A stretch of DNA of 8,457 nucleotides from Nitrospirota bacterium (lineage in GTDB: Bacteria > Nitrospirota > Thermodesulfovibrionia > Thermodesulfovibrionales > JdFR-88). The stretch covers positions 1 through 8,457 of the forward strand of contig JAKAMR010000095.1 in NCBI GenBank assembly GCA_021812785.1, read 5' to 3'. Positions 1-4,743 of the stretch are shown here, in pieces. The position numbers and the translations under genes were made by a program. The notes below the pieces were generated by a model. The model made no database searches, was not told where the DNA came from, and saw only the letters and a program-made list of their open reading frames with translations. Each line of letters starts with the position of its first letter. Position 1 is the first letter of the stretch.

Positions 1-305
1 TCAATGAAGATGGCCATCTTTAAGGCGTCTTCCGGTTGCAGACCGGCATTTTCAAGGATCTCCCTTTTTACCTTCCTGACATACTCCAGGGCATCCTGGG
101 CCGACTGCATCGAGGAAGGTAGCGCGGCCGAGCCTTTCAGGCTGCTGGCTACAACAAACTGCCTGGCATGTCCCCTCTCCTCGGTTGCAAGCCCCCTCCA
201 GAATTCCTCCTGTTCCGGAAACCTTGCAGCAAAAAGGTCGTAGATCTCGCTTACCGTATTTTCGACCGCTATGCATATCTTTAGAAGTTCTATCTTCGGG
301 TTCAT
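1..305 (-). CDS. Ferritin-like (rubrerythrin-family) protein, 3' part beyond the left edge
   Basis: The first 101 residues are visible; the gene continues past the left edge. The protein begins MNPKIELLKICIAVENT and is strongly helical. Residues E15 and Y22 (ExxxxxxY) in helix 1 and E43-R-G-H46 in helix 2 (LATEERGHARQF) match the half-site of a four-helix-bundle di-iron ferritin-like domain. A third helix starts near residue 95 (ALKMAIFI), and its first acidic ligand appears to sit exactly at the edge (GA- codon). Family members handle iron or reduce peroxide in the cytoplasm of anaerobes. Whether a C-terminal rubredoxin domain follows cannot be seen. The ATG at 305-303 is chosen because it sits 7 nt from a near-consensus promoter; there is no Shine-Dalgarno. 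It is divergent from the MFS gene. The family call is good; the exact function is unknown. Confidence 0.75.
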   Translation of the reverse strand, partial: MNPKIELLKICIAVENTVSEIYDLFAARFPEQEEFWRGLATEERGHARQFVVASSLKGSAALPSSMQSAQDALEYVRKVKREILENAGLQPEDALKMAIFI

Positions 306-312
306 CTTAAAA

Positions 313-342
313 AGTATAGAGAAACGGGACCTGTACTGTCAA
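313..342 (-). promoter_or_regulatory. Near-consensus sigma-70 promoter for the ferritin-like gene
   Basis: On the minus strand a perfect -35 TTGACA (342-337) is followed by an 18-nt spacer and the -10 TATACT (318-313). Only 7 nt separate the -10 from the ATG at 305, so the predicted start of transcription falls on or one base before the A of the start codon. This implies a leaderless mRNA. It is the best promoter in the window. Confidence 0.75.
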
Positions 343-363
343 AAAAACGGCAAGGGCTTTTTC

Positions 364-372
364 TGGTAGAAT
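364..372 (+). promoter_or_regulatory. Candidate extended -10 promoter for the MFS gene
   Basis: TGGTAGAAT matches the extended -10 pattern TGnTAnAAT, and there is no convincing -35. It ends 15 nt before the ATG at 388, so the leader would be about 8-9 nt with no room for a normal ribosome binding site. It would make the 306-387 spacer a divergent promoter region. Confidence 0.4.
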
Positions 373-387
373 TCTCAATTATGCCAC

Positions 388-1671
388 ATGGCTGGTTTTG
401 CCATCAGAAAGGTTTTTTTACATTTGATGAGGCCTGAGGGCGCGGCAGGCCGGCGCACCTGGCCCAGGTTCACGGCGATGGTGGCCACAAGCGCTTTGGG
501 CTCCTTCAACGAGAACTTTTTCAAGGAAGCCGCGATGCTGGTGGCCATCGAGGCAGGCAAGGGATATCTTCAGGGATATGGCACCATGGTGTTCACCCTG
601 CCCTTCATCCTTTTTGCCGCACCCGCGGGCTGGCTGGCCGACCGGTTCCCGAAGGGACGCGTAATAATTGGCGTCAAACTCTTCGAGGTCTTCGCCATGT
701 CGCTTGGGGCATGGGGCCTCTATACCGGCAATTGGACGCTCATGTTCATAATGGCAAGCCTTATGGCCACGCAAAGCGTAATCTCCAGTCCCGCGATGAA
801 CGGCACCATCCCGGAGCTTTTCCCCCCGGAACGCGTAACAAAGGCAAATGCCATAATGACAGTGCTGGTGCTCTCCGCCATACTGGCCGGCGTGGCCGGA
901 GCCGGATTCGCGCTCGGCTGGAAAGGCGGCCTGTGGAGCGGAGCGCCGCACGGAAGACAGCTGGTGATGTTCATAGCCATAGGTACAACGGTCGCAGGCT
1001 TTCTCTCAAGCCTGGGCGTACCCGCTTTCCCACCCGCCTACGAAGGGAAGGCGTTCCCTTGGCAGGGCCCGGTTGACACGCTGAAGGCGCTATACACACT
1101 GACATTTGACAGGCTCCTGGCCATAACGGTTGCGGTCAACGTTCTGGCCTACACGCTTGGCTCGCTCCAGCTGCAGGTCACAAACCAGATGGGCCTTTGG
1201 CAATTGCACGCCGGAGAGACGGTGACAGGGCTCATGATAGTTGCCGAGCTTGCGGGGTTTGGGGCAGGAGGGTTCGCAAGCAGCCAACTGGCAACGGGCC
1301 CGCGCTGGCACCGCGTGCTTTGGTTTGCCACTGGGTTCATGGCGGTTTCCATGGGGCTTGTTGCTGCCGTCCCGCTGCTGCCTGCCACATGGCGGATGCG
1401 TGCGCTGTTCGCCCTTTTCTTTGCGGCCGGGGCCGGCGGAGGCATGCTCCTTGTGGCGTGCAAAAGCTTCATCCAGGTACGCGCCGCGGGCGCAACCAGG
1501 GGGACGGTGCTTGCGGCCGTAAATTTCGCCATCTACTCTGGAATACTTCTTTCAGGTCCGGCGGCAAACTTTTTAAACGCCCATATCCTGCCCACTACCA
1601 GTTACGGATTGCTGGGGGCTGTTTCCATGCTGTCTTCGATAGCTGTCTTCCTTCTTCTTGGGAAAAGATAA
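388..1671 (+). CDS. MFS transporter of the LplT/Aas lysophospholipid-transporter type
   Basis: 427 residues with about 12 hydrophobic segments, an inner-membrane major facilitator. After a basic N-terminal stretch, residues 38-50 (GSFNENFFKEAAM) resemble the start of LplT and of the Aas transporter domain. Motif A follows at 81-91 (GWLADRFPKGR) and then a conserved PAMNGTIPELFPPERV block (135-150). The half around 240-300 (FDRLLAITVAVN, then a Gly-rich helix) also fits that family. LplT flips lysophospholipids such as lyso-PE inward for re-acylation by Aas. Here there is no PlsC acyltransferase domain and no acyltransferase gene in the window, so the substrate is inferred only. ATG 388 is the first possible ATG after an in-frame TAG at 367. 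ATG 427 and ATG 478 are alternatives, since none has a good Shine-Dalgarno. It converges with the next gene, 8 bp away. Confidence 0.75.
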   Translation: MAGFAIRKVFLHLMRPEGAAGRRTWPRFTAMVATSALGSFNENFFKEAAMLVAIEAGKGYLQGYGTMVFTLPFILFAAPAGWLADRFPKGRVIIGVKLFEVFAMSLGAWGLYTGNWTLMFIMASLMATQSVISSPAMNGTIPELFPPERVTKANAIMTVLVLSAILAGVAGAGFALGWKGGLWSGAPHGRQLVMFIAIGTTVAGFLSSLGVPAFPPAYEGKAFPWQGPVDTLKALYTLTFDRLLAITVAVNVLAYTLGSLQLQVTNQMGLWQLHAGETVTGLMIVAELAGFGAGGFASSQLATGPRWHRVLWFATGFMAVSMGLVAAVPLLPATWRMRALFALFFAAGAGGGMLLVACKSFIQVRAAGATRGTVLAAVNFAIYSGILLSGPAANFLNAHILPTTSYGLLGAVSMLSSIAVFLLLGKR

Positions 1672-1679
1672 GACCGGCA

Positions 1680-2078
1680 CTACCAGACCTTTATCCTCCA
1701 GTCACCGTTCTCCTTCACCATGTTTTCAGTTACCATTATGTCAACCGGCTTGGCCTTTACGGGCCCTGACGGGGCAAAGGCCAAAAGCACCTGCGCCCTG
1801 GCAGTGTTCCCCGACTGCGCGACCGAAATTATCCTGTATCCCTTCAGTATTGAGGGGTCCTGCTTCCGGTGCCTTATATATGCCGCCCTGTTTATCTTTG
1901 CCTTGTAGGCGGTGTAATAGCAGTCATAGGAGGCGCCATAGTCCTGCCTGACGGCCGAGCTGAAGTATCTGTCCAGAAGCGCCCTTGGACTTGCGGCACT
2001 TCCGCTCTGGCAGCCGCCAAGCGGCATGAGCGCAGCCGTTAAAAGCGCCAAAGACAATATCGCGCATATTTTTTTCAC
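1680..2078 (-). CDS. Small lipoprotein with an NTF2-like (DUF4878-like) domain
   Basis: 132 residues from a GTG start: MKKICAILSLALL leads into a lipobox ending L-G-G-C (Cys23), then a short S/A linker. From about residue 30 the pattern SPRALLDRYFSSAVRQDYGASYD, then a basic helix, then RIISVAQSGNTARAQVLL, and a C-terminal NGDWRIKVW is typical of small secreted NTF2-like/DUF4878 proteins (alpha-helical cone plus curved sheet). These have no known catalysis. It would be lipid-anchored in the periplasm or outer membrane. GTG at 2078 is preferred over ATG at 2096 because GGAGG lies 9 nt upstream of it and because it gives a normal signal peptide. It lies 112 bp downstream of the cytochrome gene on the same strand, so co-transcription is possible. 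Domain family is likely; role unknown. Confidence 0.72.
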   Translation of the reverse strand: MKKICAILSLALLTAALMPLGGCQSGSAASPRALLDRYFSSAVRQDYGASYDCYYTAYKAKINRAAYIRHRKQDPSILKGYRIISVAQSGNTARAQVLLAFAPSGPVKAKPVDIMVTENMVKENGDWRIKVW

Positions 2079-2087
2079 GGCGAAAAA

Positions 2088-2092
2088 CCTCC
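2088..2092 (-). promoter_or_regulatory. Shine-Dalgarno GGAGG deciding the GTG start of the small lipoprotein
   Basis: GGAGG with a 9-nt spacer to the GTG at 2078. It lies inside the longer reading frame that would begin at ATG 2096, which argues that the upstream ATG is not the real start. Confidence 0.65.
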
Positions 2093-2143
2093 GCATAAAA
2101 TAAAGTTCATTTCAAATTGCCGTCCCGTAAATGTGCCGGCACG

Positions 2144-2166
2144 GTGAGGGGGATAAGCCCCCCCAC
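2144..2166 (-). terminator. GC-rich hairpin downstream of the cytochrome gene (weak terminator candidate)
   Basis: GTG-A-GGGGG pairs with CCCCC-C-CAC across a 5-nt loop (one A.C mismatch), 24 bp past the cytochrome stop codon. There is no T-tract after it on the minus strand, so it may stabilise the mRNA 3' end or attenuate read-through into the lipoprotein gene rather than terminate. A separate 10-bp palindrome GTGCCGGCAC follows at 2133-2142. Confidence 0.3.
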
Positions 2167-2180
2167 TCGTGCAGGCCTTC

Positions 2181-2205
2181 ATAAAACGGGTCAGTTGTCG
2201 CCCGT
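2181..2205 (-). terminator. Short hairpin spanning the cytochrome stop codon, followed by T-rich run
   Basis: On the minus strand ACGGG (2205-2201) pairs with CCCGT (2190-2186), with the TGA stop in the 10-nt loop, and TTTAT follows. The stem has only 5 bp, so this is at best a weak intrinsic terminator. Confidence 0.2.
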
Positions 2206-3819
2206 GTAAGAATTGGTGGACGTGCTGCCGTCGCCTCCGCCGGATGTGCTTGTGGTTGTGCTTCCCGCATTGTGGATGGAAGAGCCGTTCTCACTGTTAT
2301 GGCACACCGTGCAGCTCCATATCCAGTATGTATCACCCTGCACCTGTTCAGGTATCACCGCGTCGGCGGGATTGGACGAAGTGTACTCGGCGTGTGTGCT
2401 GTTGTGGCACGCCTCGCAGTACAGCTTGCCGTTCATGTCGTCCTCGCTTGAGTTCTGGAGGACCGAGTTCCTGTAAAGCGTGTTTGCGTTTTCCGCATGT
2501 GCCGCGCCGTGGCATGTGCCGCACTGAGGCTCCTGAAGCCATGGCTGCCGTCCGTTTTCGATCGTCTGGGCCACGTTGGCCATGTCACCGTGGCAGTCCT
2601 GGCACGCTTTGCCTGCCCTGTACATCTGGCCCCGCAGGCACTGCGTCTTTGGCCCGGGATGGCAGTTGTAGCAGTCCGGCGTTTCAAGAATCACACCGGG
2701 CAAGGCATATGTGGAAGTCATTTTGTCCGCATGGAACTTGTGTATCGCCAGGGAAAGGCTCTCAACGCCAGGCTGTCCGGCCGCTCCAAGGGCGTTGTCC
2801 GAATGGCATTCCGAGCAGGCATGCACTATGCCGCTTGCCTGCTGGGACGCAAGCGTGGTGCCGTTCAGCGCATCGTGGTCCTGCAGGATGTTCAGGAACG
2901 GGCTTCCGTTGGAGGAAGCATGGCAGTTGCTGCACATGAGCTCTGTGGAGACGGGGGCCACAACGTTGGTAGTCTGAAGCACGTTCCCGCTTGAGTCCTT
3001 TACGGTTATAACAGCGGTCCCGTAAGGGTCCCATGTGCCGTCATCGTCATACGGGCTAAGCGGTATCCCCGTTGCGACATACCCGAGGTTGTTTGAATCC
3101 ACAACCATATTGCCTGAAAGCTTTGTGCCCGTTATGCCGGTGTTGACCGGCAGATTGGGCCACCCATACTGGCCCGCATACTGCCAGAAATTCGTGTGAA
3201 GGGCGGTATCGGTCTTTTTGGGAAAAGTGTAGCTCACCGTTATCCCGCTTGTAACAACGCTTGCACCTTCGCCCCCGCGTTTTATCACCTGGGCATGAAG
3301 TGTGTTGTATGGCGGCAGGATCATGCAGTACGAATAGTCGTCCTGGTCGCAGTGCATGCCAAGGTCGTTCCAGGCCAGAATTACATAGCTCATCTTCGCG
3401 GCTGGAATGGTCTGATTCCCGTACGCTTTAGTCAGCTTCCAGTTGACCGTGGTTGCGGAACCGGAAGTCACGGCGGCCGTCTGCCATGTGCGCAGATAGC
3501 CGGAGCCGGAGGCATTCAAAGTATAGCTTCCGGAGGATTCATTAAGGGTGTAATTTCCGCTGGAGTCCGTCTTTGTACTGTTGGTCCCGCCGTCGCTGAC
3601 GGTAACACCTGAAAGCGGCGAGCCGCTTGATATGTCGGTCACGGTCCCCTTGATGCTCCCGGAACCAGATTTGCTTCCCGATTTGGTCCCGTCCTTTACC
3701 ACGCCTGCGGTGCTGCCTGTGCCGGAGCTGCCTGTGCCGCTTCCGGAGCCGCCGCAGGCGGCAAGCCCGGCAATGGCAACGGCGGCCAATGCCCATCCGA
3801 AAAACCTGAAGCCTCTCAT
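2191..3819 (-). CDS. Modular seven-haem c-type cytochrome lipoprotein
   Basis: 542 residues. A signal peptide (RGFRFFGWALAAVAIAGLA) ends in the lipobox L-A-A-C (Cys22). A Gly/Ser/Thr-rich linker follows (23-55), then a carboxypeptidase-regulatory-like beta-sandwich (about 56-131, starting GSIKGTVTD). Next comes a block without haem motifs (about 141-290) opening with AWNDLGMHC. Seven CxxCH haem-c motifs lie at Cys 296, 335, 383, 406, 433, 468 and 503. The tail (508-542) is Ser/Thr/Gly-rich. Extra His such as H360 and H363 (IHKFH) are likely distal haem ligands. Gly at +2 of the lipobox Cys fits outer-membrane sorting. Such cytochromes carry electrons across or on the cell surface in anaerobic respiration; the electron donor and acceptor cannot be told. 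ATG 3819 is supported by GGGAG 6 nt upstream. No porin or other cytochrome gene is adjacent. Confidence 0.88.
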   Translation of the reverse strand: MRGFRFFGWALAAVAIAGLAACGGSGSGTGSSGTGSTAGVVKDGTKSGSKSGSGSIKGTVTDISSGSPLSGVTVSDGGTNSTKTDSSGNYTLNESSGSYTLNASGSGYLRTWQTAAVTSGSATTVNWKLTKAYGNQTIPAAKMSYVILAWNDLGMHCDQDDYSYCMILPPYNTLHAQVIKRGGEGASVVTSGITVSYTFPKKTDTALHTNFWQYAGQYGWPNLPVNTGITGTKLSGNMVVDSNNLGYVATGIPLSPYDDDGTWDPYGTAVITVKDSSGNVLQTTNVVAPVSTELMCSNCHASSNGSPFLNILQDHDALNGTTLASQQASGIVHACSECHSDNALGAAGQPGVESLSLAIHKFHADKMTSTYALPGVILETPDCYNCHPGPKTQCLRGQMYRAGKACQDCHGDMANVAQTIENGRQPWLQEPQCGTCHGAAHAENANTLYRNSVLQNSSEDDMNGKLYCEACHNSTHAEYTSSNPADAVIPEQVQGDTYWIWSCTVCHNSENGSSIHNAGSTTTSTSGGGDGSTSTNSYTGDN

Positions 3820-3912
3820 AAAAAACTCCCTTCCCGTTTTTCGAGCGTTAATACTCCAAGCTGGATCTCAGGATGGTTTTGTCTCCCCTTTCCGCCCCCA
3901 GTCCAGTTGATT

Positions 3913-3935
3913 TTTTTGGCGGGATGCGCCAAAAA
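3913..3935. promoter_or_regulatory. Perfect 9-bp inverted repeat, possible operator
   Basis: TTTTTGGCG and CGCCAAAAA flank the 5-nt spacer GGATG. The T-run lies 5' and the A-run 3' of the GC core on both strands, so it is not an intrinsic terminator in either direction. The position 94 bp upstream of the cytochrome ATG suggests a protein-binding site or an mRNA leader hairpin. I do not recognise the regulator. Confidence 0.45.
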
Positions 3936-3967
3936 GCCAGATGCCCTCTATGTCAATGAGTTTCTAA

Positions 3968-3973
3968 ATTAAA
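3968..3973 (-). promoter_or_regulatory. Tentative -10 for the cytochrome gene
   Basis: TTTAAT (5 of 6 to consensus) with no -35 at the right distance. If used, transcription would start near 3961, leaving a leader of about 140 nt and placing the palindrome at 3995-4010 at about -41.5, the usual position of an activator that replaces a -35. A competing TTGACA at 3956-3951 has no good -10. Confidence 0.25.
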
Positions 3974-3994
3974 CAACGTCCCGGCCGGAAAGAA

Positions 3995-4010
3995 TGTAAC
4001 AGATGTCACC
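3995..4010. promoter_or_regulatory. Crp/Fnr-family-like palindrome A
   Basis: TGTAA-N6-TCACC matches 8 of 10 bases of the CRP consensus TGTGA-N6-TCACA with the exact 6-bp spacing. The inner GTAACA-GA-TGTCAC is symmetrical in 5 of 6 pairs. It fits an activator site for the cytochrome promoter. Confidence 0.35.
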
Positions 4011-4033
4011 CGCGTAAAAATTTTTTTAAAAAC

Positions 4034-4049
4034 CGTGAGGGATTTCACG
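4034..4049. promoter_or_regulatory. Crp/Fnr-family-like palindrome B
   Basis: CGTGA-N6-TCACG has perfect 5-bp arms with a 6-bp spacer and matches 8 of 10 bases of the CRP consensus. Its centre is 39 bp from that of palindrome A. The regulated gene (cytochrome, HEAT or a small transcript) is not clear. Confidence 0.35.
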
Positions 4050-4109
4050 AAAATGGAAAGGGCAACTGGATTTCCTCAAAAAATTTTCCCAAAAAAAGTT
4101 CTATCAGCG

Positions 4110-4137
4110 GCAGATGTCCTTCGTCTGCGGGTTTTTT
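4110..4137 (+). terminator. Orphan intrinsic-terminator-like hairpin upstream of the HEAT gene
   Basis: GCAGATG (4110-4116) pairs with CGTCTGC (4122-4128) over a 5-nt loop (one G.T pair), then GGG and six T (4132-4137). It works only on the plus strand. No plus-strand gene lies upstream back to 1671, so it would end a short unannotated transcript or act as an attenuator for the HEAT gene. The GGG between stem and T-run makes it weaker than a textbook terminator. Confidence 0.45.
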
Positions 4138-4139
4138 GC

Positions 4140-4145
4140 TATCAT
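4140..4145 (+). promoter_or_regulatory. Weak -10 candidate for the HEAT gene
   Basis: TATCAT with 6 nt to the ATG at 4152 would place the transcription start on the start codon. No -35 is seen at 16-18 nt, so support is limited to the hexamer and its position. Confidence 0.25.
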
Positions 4146-4151
4146 ATCTGC

Positions 4152-4541
4152 ATGCATGAGGATTTTCAAAAGATGGTGGCGGACCACATGGACGCCGGTT
4201 TTCTTGAAAACATAATAGACATGATAAAAAAAGACAGGGGGCTGCTCTCGCTTATCCCTGTCCTTATAGGCGATGACAGGCAAAGGGTAAGGATAGGCGC
4301 GGTTGCGCTTGTCGAGACGTTCCTTGCCGGAAACAGGGCTGAGATCGAAGCCCTCATCCCTTCCATTTCAGCTGCGCTGGAAAACCAAAACCCCTCGGTG
4401 CGCGCGGATGCCGTCTACCTGATGTCGCTCATAGGAAGCAAGGCACTCCCGTGTTTAAGGCTGGCCGCCCTCGATGAGCATCCGGCAGTGCGGGAAGCGG
4501 CGGCGGAGAGCATCGGCGAGCTTGAAGGCAGAGCCAATTAA
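4152..4541 (+). CDS. Small HEAT-repeat protein
   Basis: 129 residues, no signal peptide, so probably cytoplasmic. After an acidic helical lead (MHEDFQKMVADHMDAGF) there are three HEAT-like helix pairs at about 30-58, 64-95 and 97-125. Each has the typical turn with D/N-P-x-V-R or a variant: DDRQRVRIGA, NPSVRADAV, HPAVREAAAESIGEL. HEAT repeats of this PBS-lyase type are protein-binding scaffolds. No catalytic residues are seen and the partner is unknown. The start is uncertain. ATG 4152 has no Shine-Dalgarno but sits beside a -10-like hexamer. ATG 4173 has GAGG 11 nt upstream. ATG 4053 is also in frame with GAGGG 11 nt upstream, but would add an unrelated basic N-terminus encoded through the terminator-like hairpin. 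The gene converges with sppA across the palindromic repeat. Confidence 0.72.
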   Translation: MHEDFQKMVADHMDAGFLENIIDMIKKDRGLLSLIPVLIGDDRQRVRIGAVALVETFLAGNRAEIEALIPSISAALENQNPSVRADAVYLMSLIGSKALPCLRLAALDEHPAVREAAAESIGELEGRAN

Positions 4542-4593
4542 TTAGATTCTGTTGCGGAAGCGCTTTTCAAGGGTTATGCCGTTGTCTTAAGGC

Positions 4594-4691
4594 TGTCATT
4601 CCCGGGGTAGTAATCGGGAATCCAGGGACTTTTGTTTTTAAAATCAAAGGCAAAGCCGCTGGATTCCCGATTAAGACATGCGGGAATGACA
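4594..4691. repeat. 98-bp MITE-like palindromic repeat
   Basis: Nested perfect inverted repeats. The outer arms are TGTCATTCCCG (4594-4604) and CGGGAATGACA (4681-4691). The inner 15-bp arms are TAATCGGGAATCCAG (4611-4625) and CTGGATTCCCGATTA (4659-4673). A 33-nt A/T-rich centre lies between. The GTCATTCCCG...GGAATCCAG pattern is, from memory, a widespread non-coding repeat in many Gram-negative genomes. It encodes nothing and no clear target duplication is visible. Lying between two convergent genes, its RNA hairpin could block read-through in both directions. Confidence 0.8.
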
Positions 4692-4743
4692 AACCGCGAG
4701 GCTTTGTTAACGCAAAGTTTAGTAAGTCTGGTCAGGGCGCGGC

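Larger units (their letters stand above)
3820..4151. other. 332-bp divergent spacer between the cytochrome and HEAT genes
   Basis: No convincing gene. In order it holds the cytochrome ribosome binding site (3826-3830), a 9-bp inverted repeat (3913-3935), a minus-strand TTGACA (3956-3951) without a good -10, a minus-strand -10-like TTTAAT (3973-3968), two Crp/Fnr-like palindromes (3995-4010 and 4034-4049), an A/T-only tract (about 4015-4032) and a plus-strand terminator-like hairpin (4110-4137). A plus-strand frame is open upstream of the HEAT start from GTG 4035, but that part does not look like the rest of the protein. Confidence 0.6.

Noticed and set aside
418..951. 177-codon open frame antisense to the MFS gene
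   Set aside because: Composition rich in His, Gly and Cys with no domain; an antisense shadow of a GC-rich membrane-protein gene.
1197..1769. 190-codon plus-strand frame overlapping the end of the MFS gene
   Set aside because: Out-of-frame shadow with no hydrophobic pattern or domain; the MFS frame is clearly the coding one.
2080..2096. ATG 2096 as the start of the small lipoprotein
   Set aside because: The GGAGG that best fits a start lies within this extension, 9 nt before GTG 2078, and the GTG start gives the more typical lipoprotein signal peptide.
2191..2193. TGA stop of the cytochrome as a possible selenocysteine codon, given selB nearby
   Set aside because: The frame meets another TGA four codons on, the extension has no redox motif, and the overlapping hairpin is not SECIS-like in position or strength.
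2169..2939. 256-codon plus-strand frame opposite the cytochrome, very rich in Cys and Arg
   Set aside because: It is the reverse-strand image of the CxxCH and Gly/Ser codons of a well-supported cytochrome gene; no start signal.
3820..3990. GEMM-type (cyclic dinucleotide) riboswitch in the cytochrome leader, as known upstream of Geobacter cytochromes
   Set aside because: The conserved GEMM core sequences are not seen on the minus strand; the inverted repeat at 3913-3935 alone is not enough.
4594..4691. CRISPR repeat-spacer unit
   Set aside because: The arms are inverted, not direct, and there is only one unit with no spacers; the palindromic MITE-like explanation fits better.
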